Shown here piece by piece: positions 8,801-17,369 of a stretch of DNA of 64,000 bases (positions within the stretch are counted from its first letter, which is position 1; each line of letters starts with the position of its first letter). A model generated the notes under the pieces. That model was given only the letters and a program-made list of their open reading frames with translations, made no database searches and was not told the DNA's origin. The position numbers and the translations under genes were made by a program. This DNA comes from Roseihalotalea indica (lineage in GTDB: Bacteria > Bacteroidota > Bacteroidia > Cytophagales > Cyclobacteriaceae). Location: positions 682,001-746,000 of the forward strand of contig NZ_JAINFL010000002.1 of NCBI RefSeq assembly GCF_022458895.1, read 5' to 3'.

Positions 8801-11461
8801 TTATTCATTTCGCAAACTATCAACTGGGTTAGCTAAAGCGGCTTTGATCGATTGAAAGCTGATGGTCAATAAAGCGATAACGATAGCTACTACGCCAGCT
8901 AGCACAAACACATCCCAACGGATGGGTATTCGGTACTCGTAATCTTTAAGCCACTGCTGCATTAGGTACCAGGCAACCGGAACGGCTACGAGGAGCGAAA
9001 TCAGGATTAGGAACAGGAAATTTTGGGTGAGTAAACGGAAGACATTGTTAAACGAAGCTCCCAGTACCAACCGGATGCTAATCTCCTTACTGCGTTGCTC
9101 TACCATGAAGGCCGACAGGGCAAACAGCCCCAGACAGGCTACGATGATGGCCAGTGCGGCAAAGCTGGTAAAAATTCGTCCCATCCGTTGTACATCGTCA
9201 TACATCAGCGCAAAGCTCTCGTCCAGGAAGGTATAGCGAATGGCTTGATTGGGCAAAAATTGATTCCAGAGAGAGGTGACTTCAGCCAGCAGGCCAGACA
9301 TATCATCAGAGCGAACTTTGGCTAACACCAATGATTGCTGACGGCCCAAAACCAAACACAACGGCTGGATATCGTCCTTCAGCGATTCAAAGTTAAAGTC
9401 TTCTACTACGCCGATTACCTGCCAGCCTTCCCGGCCATTCACAATCCGCTGACCCACCGGATCAACCAGACCAAGTTTGCCAGCCATTTTTTGGTTGATG
9501 ATGACCGCCTGGGAATCGCTCGCCATTTCAACTTTGAAGTTGCGCCCCTCTACGATGTTCATTCCCATAGTAGGGATATAATCAGTATCTACCCGCCAGA
9601 TCTGCCCGCCTATTGCAGCATCTTCATTGACTTTTCCCTCTTTCCAGAAAGGGTTCTGATTTCTTTTAGTACCGGCAATAGGCAGGTAGTCACTCAGCGA
9701 TACGTTCTCTACTCCCGACAAGGCCAAGAGTTCATTTTTGAAAGTAGGCAACTGCTCACCAATGGTGTTAGCACCCTGGATTAACAACACCTGTTCTTTA
9801 TTAAAACCGACTTCTTTATTCAGAATAAAATTCATCTGCCGATAGATGATAAGAGTGCCGATGATCAGCACAATGGAGGTAGCAAACTGAAAAATAACTA
9901 GCAGACTGCGCATCCGGGAGCTTTTGCTTCCCCGACTCAGTCCTCCTTTCAACACCTGAGCGGGCTTGAAGCGCGACAGGTAGAAAGCGGGATAAACACC
10001 CGCCAGCACTCCGATAAGTAAAGTAGCTAGCGCAATGAGCGGAACTAACCACCAGCTGCTCCAGGGAAAAGACAATGTTTTGCCCGCCAAATCATTAAAA
10101 TAAGGCAGTAGTCCCTGAGCTAACAGGAGGCTTAATAAAAACGCCAATACGCTAAACAGGACTGACTCGGTCAGAAACTGCTTAACCAACTGGGCCCGGC
10201 GCGACCCTACCACTTTTCGCAAACCTACTTCGGTAGCCCGGTTGGCCGATTTGGCGGTGGAGAGATTGACAAAGTTAATACAGGCAATGATGAGGATAAA
10301 TCCGGCAATGGCACCAAACAACCACACAAAACGAATATCACTATGGCTTAATCCATCTTGAATGCCGACCGACCGAAGGTGGATATCGCTAACGGGCTGT
10401 AGCTGGAGGCTAATACTATTCGCCATTTCTTCAGCATCGGCCCTGCCTGTTTCCAATAGGGTGGGCAACAAATACTGCTTGATAATTCCTTCGGTAAATT
10501 TTGCTGCTAAGGGTTCGGCTTCCGTTCCTGGTTGTACCCTGATGTAGGTGTAGTAGTTGTTAGCACCCCAGTTGGTTTGCTCGCCGGGATAAAAGTTGGC
10601 CCCCACAATGGACATCAGAAAGTCATACGCCTGAAGGTGAGAGGTTGACGGAAAGTCCTCAAACACTCCGCTTATTTTATAGGGTTTTTCCTCATTGTTA
10701 TCCAGAATCAGCGTTTTACCTACTGGGTCTTCATCGGGAAAGTATTTATCCGCCTTGCTCTTAGCGATAGCAATCGTATTGGGTTGGTCAAGGATGTGCT
10801 TTGGGTCGCCGCTTATAAAGTGCGGTTGCAGTATATCAAGTAATCCCTGATCGGCAAATACAAAGCCTTCTTCGTATAGGGTTTCGGTTTTATCGGCTCG
10901 TCGAAGCTCTTTGTTTCCTGCGCCGAATAGCCCGCTGGCCAGAAAGTGCCCGGCGGCTTCCACCTCCGGAAAATCATCTTCCAGTGCTCGGGCCAGGGGT
11001 GCCGGAAAATGCGCACCTCTCTGAATCTCCCCATGGTCGTTAAAGGCACCTATCACCCGGTAGATACGGTCAGAATCCGGGTACTGCTGGTCGTAACTAA
11101 GTTCGTGTTGAATAAACAGAGCGATTAACAAGCAGGCTGCCAGGCCCAGTGCCAGGCCACCAATATTAATGGCCGAGTACATTTTCTGCTTCTTGAGATT
11201 GCGCCAGCCAATTTTGAAATAACTTTTATACATAGCAATAGGATTAGTCGGGTTATATTTTCTTTTTCGGATATAATCAGGATGCAGAAACATCAGCACA
11301 TTGAGCCAGTAAAGTGCTTTAGCTTGCCTTACACCCTTCGTCTCTATTCTGCGTTGAAACAACTCATACAAGTCTCCTTCCACCTCATCCACTAAGTCCT
11401 CATGGCAATACCAGCGCAAAAAGCGGGTAGCTAATTTGGGTGGTGTTTCACTATTTTTCAT
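8801..11461 (-). CDS. FtsX/MacB-type permease with N-terminal prefix domain (third of array)
   Basis: An 886 aa ABC-type permease. An N-terminal prefix domain (about 1-75; FLRWYCHEDLVDEVEGDLYE) typical of Bacteroidota precedes the first membrane helix (about 100-120). A MacB-like periplasmic domain (about 125-340), three helices (about 375-500), a second periplasmic domain and three C-terminal helices follow. These proteins resemble subunits of MacB/LolCDE-type machines but carry no ATPase domain, and no ATPase gene is adjacent. It is third in the order PadR, permease, permease, permease. By eye it is much closer to its upstream neighbour than to the first copy, which points to tandem duplication. 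The substrate is unknown. Confidence 0.88.
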   Translation of the reverse strand: MKNSETPPKLATRFLRWYCHEDLVDEVEGDLYELFQRRIETKGVRQAKALYWLNVLMFLHPDYIRKRKYNPTNPIAMYKSYFKIGWRNLKKQKMYSAINIGGLALGLAACLLIALFIQHELSYDQQYPDSDRIYRVIGAFNDHGEIQRGAHFPAPLARALEDDFPEVEAAGHFLASGLFGAGNKELRRADKTETLYEEGFVFADQGLLDILQPHFISGDPKHILDQPNTIAIAKSKADKYFPDEDPVGKTLILDNNEEKPYKISGVFEDFPSTSHLQAYDFLMSIVGANFYPGEQTNWGANNYYTYIRVQPGTEAEPLAAKFTEGIIKQYLLPTLLETGRADAEEMANSISLQLQPVSDIHLRSVGIQDGLSHSDIRFVWLFGAIAGFILIIACINFVNLSTAKSANRATEVGLRKVVGSRRAQLVKQFLTESVLFSVLAFLLSLLLAQGLLPYFNDLAGKTLSFPWSSWWLVPLIALATLLIGVLAGVYPAFYLSRFKPAQVLKGGLSRGSKSSRMRSLLVIFQFATSIVLIIGTLIIYRQMNFILNKEVGFNKEQVLLIQGANTIGEQLPTFKNELLALSGVENVSLSDYLPIAGTKRNQNPFWKEGKVNEDAAIGGQIWRVDTDYIPTMGMNIVEGRNFKVEMASDSQAVIINQKMAGKLGLVDPVGQRIVNGREGWQVIGVVEDFNFESLKDDIQPLCLVLGRQQSLVLAKVRSDDMSGLLAEVTSLWNQFLPNQAIRYTFLDESFALMYDDVQRMGRIFTSFAALAIIVACLGLFALSAFMVEQRSKEISIRLVLGASFNNVFRLLTQNFLFLILISLLVAVPVAWYLMQQWLKDYEYRIPIRWDVFVLAGVVAIVIALLTISFQSIKAALANPVDSLRNE

Positions 11462-11474
11462 TTATGATAAGTTC

Positions 11475-11534
11475 ATGACTAATGATTGATGAGTAATAAG
11501 ATAGTCAGGACATTAATCACTAATCATTAGTCAT
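11475..11534. repeat. Palindromic intergenic repeat, same family as 8718-8798
   Basis: ATGACTAATGATT (11475-11487) and AATCATTAGTCAT (11522-11534) are perfect 13-base arms around 34 bases with similar TGATTAATGA-like words. It sits in the 88-base gap between two co-oriented permease genes. Confidence 0.55.
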
Positions 11535-11549
11535 TCGTAACTACTCAAG

Positions 11550-14222
11550 CTATTCATTCCGCAAGTTATCTACCGGGTTGATCAGGGTCGCCCGAATAGA
11601 CTGATAGCTGATGGTAAGCACGGCGATGACGACTCCGATCAGCCCGGCCAGCAGAAACACATCCCAGCGGATGGGGATGCGATACGCATAGTCTTCCAGC
11701 CACCGTTGCATCAGGTACCAGGCAATGGGCGTAGCAATCAACAGCGAGATCAGCACCAGAGCTAAATAACTTTGGGTTAGCAAGCGAAATACCTGACTCA
11801 GCGAAGCGCCCAATATCAGCCGAACGCTAATTTCTTTGCGCCGCTGCTCAATCATAAAAGCGGATAGGGCAAACAGCCCCAGACAGGCAATGATAATCGC
11901 TAAAACGGCAAAGCTGGTGAAGATGCGCCCCATCCGCTGCACATCGCTGTACATTCGGGCGTAGCTTTGGTCCAGAAAGCTGTACTGAAATGGCTCGTTG
12001 GGAGAAAATCGCTCCCATACCGCAGTAATTGCCGCAATCGCTTCTGATATATCGGAAGTATTGACTTTGACCGAAGCCACCGAGCCACCCCGACCCATGC
12101 TCAGGGACAGCGGCTTAATATCTTCGGTAAGCGGCTCAAAATGAAAGTCCTTGACCACTCCGATGACCGGCATTGCTGGCCAACCACCACCGGTAATCTC
12201 CTGACCTACGGGGTCATCCATACCCAATTCCCGAGCCATTGTCTGGTTGATCACCACGGCCTGAGAATCACTGGCAATTTCGGAGTTGAAATTCCGACCA
12301 GCTATCAGCTCCATGCCCATCGTTGAAATATAATCAGGGTCTACCTGCCATAACTGTCCGTCAAGTGGGCTGTCCGTTTCTTCCCTTCCTGTTTTCCAGA
12401 AGCTGGTGCCACTTCTCATTGTACCGGTTACTGGCAAAAAATTGCTGATTGATACATGCTCTACGCCGGATAGAGTAAGGAGCTCATTTTTAAAGCTAGG
12501 CAGTTGTTCGTCCAAAGCATCTACTCCCTGGATCAGCAGTACTTGTTCTTTATCAAAGCCTACATCTTTAGTTAGAATAAAATCTAATTGCTGGTAGATG
12601 ATGAAGGTGCCGATGATCAGCACAATGGAGGTAGTAAACTGAAAAATAACCAACGTGCTGCGCATTCTCGAGTTTTTACCTCCCGACTGTAAGCGTCCCT
12701 TTAGTACTTTTATGGGTTGGAAACCGGAAAGATATAATGAGGGGTACAAACCCGCTAAGATACCGACCAGCACCGCAACAGCGGCCATAAGCGGCAGGAA
12801 CCACCATTCCTTCCAGGGAAAGACCAATGATTTTGCCGCTAACTCATTAAAATAAGGTAAGAGCAGCCAGGCCAGTAAGCCAGCCAGGATGAAGGATACT
12901 ACACTAAACAATACCGACTCGGTTAAGAACTGGCTGATCAGATTGATTCGGAAGGAACCTACTACTTTTCGCAGTCCCACTTCTTTGGCTCGCTTGGTTG
13001 CTTTGGCCGTAGACAGGTTAATAAAATTGATACTGGCAATGATCAGAATAAACCCGGCAATGGCCCCGAATAGCCAAACGAAGCGAATATCGCCGTGGCT
13101 AAATCCATCCTGTATTCCTTTTGAGTAGAGATGAATATCGCTGATAGGCTGTAATTCAATAGAAACGTTCTTAGCCAGGTCTTCGGCATTGGCGAGGCCT
13201 CCCTCTTTCCAACCAGCCACCATGTATGTCTTGACGATACCCTCAGTAAGCTTTGACGCCAACTGGGTGGCATTGGTTCCGGCCCGAACCTTGGCGTAGG
13301 TATGGAAAATATTTCTCCTCCAGACAGTGTGATCGCCTGTAAAAGACTCCGTGTCGGTGAGGGTCAGTAGGAAATCATACTGGAAATGGGAGGTTGCCGG
13401 AAAATCCTCAAAAACTCCCCGGATGATGTAAGGCTGAGATTCATCATCGTTAAGGATAAGGGTTTTACCCAGTGGGTTTTCACGAGGAAAGTATTTATCG
13501 GCCTTGCTTTGGGAGAGGACCAGGGTATGCGGTTCGGTAAGTGCCTGAGACAGATCTCCTTGCAAAAAGTGAGGTTGTAAAACGTTCAGCAACTCCTGAT
13601 CGGCATATACAAAGCCTTCTTCGTAAATATTTTCAGCTTTATCCGCTCGTCGTACCAATTTACTTTTCGGCCCGATCAGTTCACTGCCAATGAAGTGGCC
13701 CGCAGCTTCCACTTCCGGGAAATCCTCCGGCAACACCGTAGCCAGCGGAGCCGGGAAATAGGTGGTTTTGGTCGTTTCACCCTGAATATTGTAGACTCCC
13801 ACCACCCGGTAGATACGGTCCGCATCCGGGTACTGCTGATCGTAGCTGAGCTCGTGTCGGATGAAGAGAGCAATTAATAAGCAGGCGGCTACACCCAGCG
13901 TTAGCCCGCCTATTTTGATAGCCGAATACATCTTCTGCCTGGTCAGGTTTCGCCAGCTCACTTTAAAATAGTTCTTAAACATAGCGGTATGGTTGGTGGT
14001 GTGATTCTTTCTTTTTCGGATATAAGCGGGCTGAAAGAACATCAGTACATTCAGCCAGTAAAATGTTTTCGCCTTTCGTACTCCTTTGGCAGCTATTCTT
14101 CGCTGGAATACTTCGTGTAAGTCCCCTTCTATCTCCTCCAGCAATTCCGGGCGGCAGTACCATCGCAGGAAGCGGTTGGCCCAGGAGGGAGGCGATTCAA
14201 TGTGTTTGCTTTCATTACTCAT
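11550..14222 (-). CDS. FtsX/MacB-type permease with N-terminal prefix domain (second of array)
   Basis: An 890 aa paralogue of the neighbouring permease with the same plan: prefix domain (FLRWYCRPELLEEIEGDLHE), one helix, MacB-like periplasmic domain, three helices, second periplasmic domain, three helices. Its ATG overlaps the end of the upstream permease gene by 8 bases, a sign of translational coupling. Long stretches, for example HELSYDQQYPDADRIYRV, are nearly the same as in the third copy. No ATPase is fused or adjacent. It presumably partners a MacB/LolD-like ATPase encoded elsewhere and exports a compound or signal under PadR control. Confidence 0.88.
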   Translation of the reverse strand: MSNESKHIESPPSWANRFLRWYCRPELLEEIEGDLHEVFQRRIAAKGVRKAKTFYWLNVLMFFQPAYIRKRKNHTTNHTAMFKNYFKVSWRNLTRQKMYSAIKIGGLTLGVAACLLIALFIRHELSYDQQYPDADRIYRVVGVYNIQGETTKTTYFPAPLATVLPEDFPEVEAAGHFIGSELIGPKSKLVRRADKAENIYEEGFVYADQELLNVLQPHFLQGDLSQALTEPHTLVLSQSKADKYFPRENPLGKTLILNDDESQPYIIRGVFEDFPATSHFQYDFLLTLTDTESFTGDHTVWRRNIFHTYAKVRAGTNATQLASKLTEGIVKTYMVAGWKEGGLANAEDLAKNVSIELQPISDIHLYSKGIQDGFSHGDIRFVWLFGAIAGFILIIASINFINLSTAKATKRAKEVGLRKVVGSFRINLISQFLTESVLFSVVSFILAGLLAWLLLPYFNELAAKSLVFPWKEWWFLPLMAAVAVLVGILAGLYPSLYLSGFQPIKVLKGRLQSGGKNSRMRSTLVIFQFTTSIVLIIGTFIIYQQLDFILTKDVGFDKEQVLLIQGVDALDEQLPSFKNELLTLSGVEHVSISNFLPVTGTMRSGTSFWKTGREETDSPLDGQLWQVDPDYISTMGMELIAGRNFNSEIASDSQAVVINQTMARELGMDDPVGQEITGGGWPAMPVIGVVKDFHFEPLTEDIKPLSLSMGRGGSVASVKVNTSDISEAIAAITAVWERFSPNEPFQYSFLDQSYARMYSDVQRMGRIFTSFAVLAIIIACLGLFALSAFMIEQRRKEISVRLILGASLSQVFRLLTQSYLALVLISLLIATPIAWYLMQRWLEDYAYRIPIRWDVFLLAGLIGVVIAVLTISYQSIRATLINPVDNLRNE

Positions 14223-16857
14223 TGCGTAGAGAATCTACCGGATTGGCCAGTGCAGCTTTGATGGATTGAAAGCTGACTGTCAATAGGGTGATGATAAAGG
14301 CCCCTAAACCGGCTGCTGCAAATATCCACCAGGTTATTTCAGTTCTGTATTCATATTGCTGTAGCCAATTGTGCATGAAAAAATAGGTGACCGGAATAGC
14401 GATTAAACAGGAGAGGACAATAAGTATCACAAAATCTTGGGATAACATCTGCCAGAGTTGGGATACGGATGCCCCCAACACTTTTCTGATCCCGATTTCT
14501 TTGGTGCGTCTTTCAGCTACGAAAGCAGCTAACCCGAACAGGCCCAAACCACTGATTAAAATGGCCAAGACAGCAAAGAAAGTAGCTAATTTCCCAATGC
14601 GTTCCTCAGCACGGAATTTGGCATTGTATTCCTCATCTACAAATTTGTAATCGAAGGGCGCAGCGGGAGCAATCTGTTTGAAAATATTTTCTATATTCGA
14701 TAGGGCTTCGCTGACATTAACTTGAGGATTAAGCCTGATGAACATCCAGGACAGTTCTGTTTCGGAAAGGAACATGATAGCTGGGTAGGGTGATTGAAAA
14801 GGATCACCTTTTATCATGTCTTTGACTACACCCAAAATGGTGAAATCGTAAATTCCTGAGTAACCATATGCATATTTCAGATTGACCCCAATGGGGTCTT
14901 CCAGCCCCATTAATTTTTGTGCAGATTCAGTGATGACCACTCCTGATATATCCGTGCGAAAATCTCTTGAGAAATCTCGCCCTTCTAGTAGTTTCCAATC
15001 CACTGTTTGACCATATTCATAATTCACGCTAACGGTATTGAAAGAAGGATTGAACGAAGGATCTTTACCTGGCCAATCAAAACCACCGTTGTTGCCCAGC
15101 GTGTTGGTAAGCGGATAGTTGGCCTCTGCCACCTCGACCACGGTTCCCGTTTTTTTTAGTTCATCTCTAAAAATTTCATATTTTCCATACAAACTGCTTA
15201 CCCTTTTGGGGATCATTAACAGACCATCGCGAGTATAGCCCACAGGACGATTTTTGGCATGCTGAATCTGTTGATCAACAATGAGCGTACCGATGATAAG
15301 GGTCATTGAAACGGTGAACTGAACCACCACTAGCACTTTACGGGGCAGGGCTGCATAACGTCCCATCCGAAATGTTCCTTTCAAGGATTTAACAGGATTG
15401 AAAGAAGACAAATAAAGTGCGGGATACATACCCGCCAACATTCCCGTGAAGAAAGTAAATCCCAGTCCTACCATCCAAAACCACGGGTTGGTAAACGGCA
15501 TACGCATTTCTTTTCCTGCAATTTCATTGAACCAGGGTAAAATCAACAGAACAATAGCTATTGACAGAATAAAAGCAAATAAGGCTACCAGCAATGATTC
15601 ACTAAGAAACTGGTTAACCAGTTGATAACGCATAGACCCCATGCTCTTGCGAACTCCTATTTCTTTTGCTCTTTTTTCGGAACGAGCAGTACTTAAATTC
15701 ATAAAATTGATGCAGGCGAGCAATAGCACGAAAAGGCCAATCAAACCATAAAGCCACACAAACTTTAATCGATTACTCGTTACACTGGCCCCGTCTTTAA
15801 ATTCGGAGAACAGGTGCCACTTACGCATAGGATGCAGGAATAGCTCAGGTCCTGTAGCAGCCAATTCTTCGGGTATATGATTCAGTAATTGATCTTTGAT
15901 AAGGGCAGATGCCGCGTCAAAATTATGTTGGGGGCGAAGTTGGACATAGAGAAACATATTGAAATTATCCCAGACATTCGGATCGAGGCCAGTCATTGAA
16001 AAAAATAAATCAAGCGGGGCAATATAGGACGTCTCCCGAAAATCAGAATTGTGCGGTAAATCCTCATAAACACCGGTTACTGTTACCACTGATTTGCCAT
16101 CAATGGTCAATACTTTATTCATAGGATCTGAATCGCCAAATAATTTGTCTGCCAGCGTTTTTGAGAGTAGGATGGAACTCATGTCTCTAAGACCGTTTCG
16201 TGTGCCGTGCAACATGTTTAATGTCAACATCGCTGGGCCTTCGGGTTGCATAAAATCACCCAGTTGCACAAAGCTTTTATCCTCTACAGAAATGATATGT
16301 TCTTCTGACCCCCTCCTCATCACGACGTGTTCGAAATAGTTTTCATAAGATGAACGAAAAAGCTCGCCTAAAGCACTTGGATGATAACCACTGGTAATTC
16401 TTTCCCCATCCAGCCGACCCTGATGCCGCATCACCTGGGCAATACTATTGTAGTTTTGGTGATACGTATTAAAAGACACTTCATCGTAAATCCACAAACT
16501 AATAAGTAGGGTTACTACCATACCTGCCGCCAATCCACCAATGTTGATGAGGGAGTAACCTTTGTTTATCAAAAGATTTCTCCAACCGATTTTAAAATAG
16601 TTTTCAACCATAGCCATAGCATTAGTAGCATTGTAATTTTTTCTTTTGCGGATATAGTCCGGCTGGAAAAACATCAGCACATTGAGGCAGTAAAGCATCT
16701 CGGCTCGCCTCTTGCCTTTCGTTTCTATCCTGCGCCGGAACAGTTCGTACAGATCGCCTTCGACTTCATCCAGTAGCTCCGATCGGCAGTACCATCGCAG
16801 GAATTGGGTGGCTAAATGCGGTGGTTCTGGGCAATATGGCATATCCCCTTTCTTCAT
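14215..16857 (-). CDS. FtsX/MacB-type permease with N-terminal prefix domain (first of array)
   Basis: An 880 aa permease with the same architecture as the two downstream copies, but clearly more divergent in the first periplasmic domain (DEVSFNTYHQNYNSIAQV where the others have HELSYDQQYP-type sequence). The C-terminal segment (AERRTKEIGIRKVLGASVSQ) is the most conserved part of FtsX-like permeases. It begins 11 bases after the PadR stop codon and overlaps the next permease by 8 bases, so the four genes look like one operon. Confidence 0.88.
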   Translation of the reverse strand: MKKGDMPYCPEPPHLATQFLRWYCRSELLDEVEGDLYELFRRRIETKGKRRAEMLYCLNVLMFFQPDYIRKRKNYNATNAMAMVENYFKIGWRNLLINKGYSLINIGGLAAGMVVTLLISLWIYDEVSFNTYHQNYNSIAQVMRHQGRLDGERITSGYHPSALGELFRSSYENYFEHVVMRRGSEEHIISVEDKSFVQLGDFMQPEGPAMLTLNMLHGTRNGLRDMSSILLSKTLADKLFGDSDPMNKVLTIDGKSVVTVTGVYEDLPHNSDFRETSYIAPLDLFFSMTGLDPNVWDNFNMFLYVQLRPQHNFDAASALIKDQLLNHIPEELAATGPELFLHPMRKWHLFSEFKDGASVTSNRLKFVWLYGLIGLFVLLLACINFMNLSTARSEKRAKEIGVRKSMGSMRYQLVNQFLSESLLVALFAFILSIAIVLLILPWFNEIAGKEMRMPFTNPWFWMVGLGFTFFTGMLAGMYPALYLSSFNPVKSLKGTFRMGRYAALPRKVLVVVQFTVSMTLIIGTLIVDQQIQHAKNRPVGYTRDGLLMIPKRVSSLYGKYEIFRDELKKTGTVVEVAEANYPLTNTLGNNGGFDWPGKDPSFNPSFNTVSVNYEYGQTVDWKLLEGRDFSRDFRTDISGVVITESAQKLMGLEDPIGVNLKYAYGYSGIYDFTILGVVKDMIKGDPFQSPYPAIMFLSETELSWMFIRLNPQVNVSEALSNIENIFKQIAPAAPFDYKFVDEEYNAKFRAEERIGKLATFFAVLAILISGLGLFGLAAFVAERRTKEIGIRKVLGASVSQLWQMLSQDFVILIVLSCLIAIPVTYFFMHNWLQQYEYRTEITWWIFAAAGLGAFIITLLTVSFQSIKAALANPVDSLRNE

Positions 16858-16868
16858 TTATATCTTCA

Positions 16869-17210
16869 TCAAATATTTCCACCTTCCCACACAATTCGGG
16901 GAATGGCCTGCCACATGGCATTGCGCTGCTGTCGGGCCTCGTGTAGTACTTCCTTGCCGGAATTAGTAATAGTGAACAGCCGCTTCTTCCGCCCGCCTCG
17001 CTCGTCGGTGGCTCCGCCCATATGAGAGTGCAGATACCCCTTCTGTTCCAATCGCATCAGCGTCTTATGCACGGAGCTCAGCGTGACATTACGACCAGTG
17101 CGTTGCTCAATCTCATCAGTAATGGCCAGGCCGTAAGCGTCGCCGTACAGGATGCCCACGGTTAGTAAGACGATTTCTTCAAATTCACCTAAGTGGCTTC
17201 GTTGATTCAT
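16869..17210 (-). CDS. PadR-family transcriptional regulator
   Basis: A 113 aa winged-helix repressor of the short PadR class: GEFEEIVLLTVGIL, YGLAITDEIE, VHKTLMRLEQKGYL and the wing segment RGGRKKRLFTITNSG. I start it at the ATG at 17210; a GTG three codons upstream (17219) is in frame but less likely. PadR proteins usually repress their own operon and nearby efflux genes and are released by a ligand. It is first in an operon with three permeases, the common arrangement in Cytophagales. A palindrome just upstream (17222-17242) is a candidate binding site. Confidence 0.9.
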   Translation of the reverse strand: MNQRSHLGEFEEIVLLTVGILYGDAYGLAITDEIEQRTGRNVTLSSVHKTLMRLEQKGYLHSHMGGATDERGGRKKRLFTITNSGKEVLHEARQQRNAMWQAIPRIVWEGGNI

Positions 17211-17221
17211 TTGTTTCACCT

Positions 17222-17242
17222 TTGTCTATCTATTAAAGACAA
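17222..17242. promoter_or_regulatory. Candidate PadR operator
   Basis: TTGTCT (17222-17227) and AGACAA (17237-17242) are perfect inverted 6-base arms with a 9-base spacer. The site lies 11 bases upstream of the chosen padR start, where an autorepressor would act. The classical PadR site is ATGT-N8-ACAT, so this differs from it in detail. Confidence 0.4.
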
Positions 17243-17369
17243 GGAGGGTGCCAAGGTGAAATTCGCGTAAAAACTAAGGTATTAGCAGCCAGTACTGTTC
17301 AATTACGAACAAGCGCTGTGCATTACCGGACATATAGAAGAGGAATGATGGACTGGAGGAAAAGCGGAC

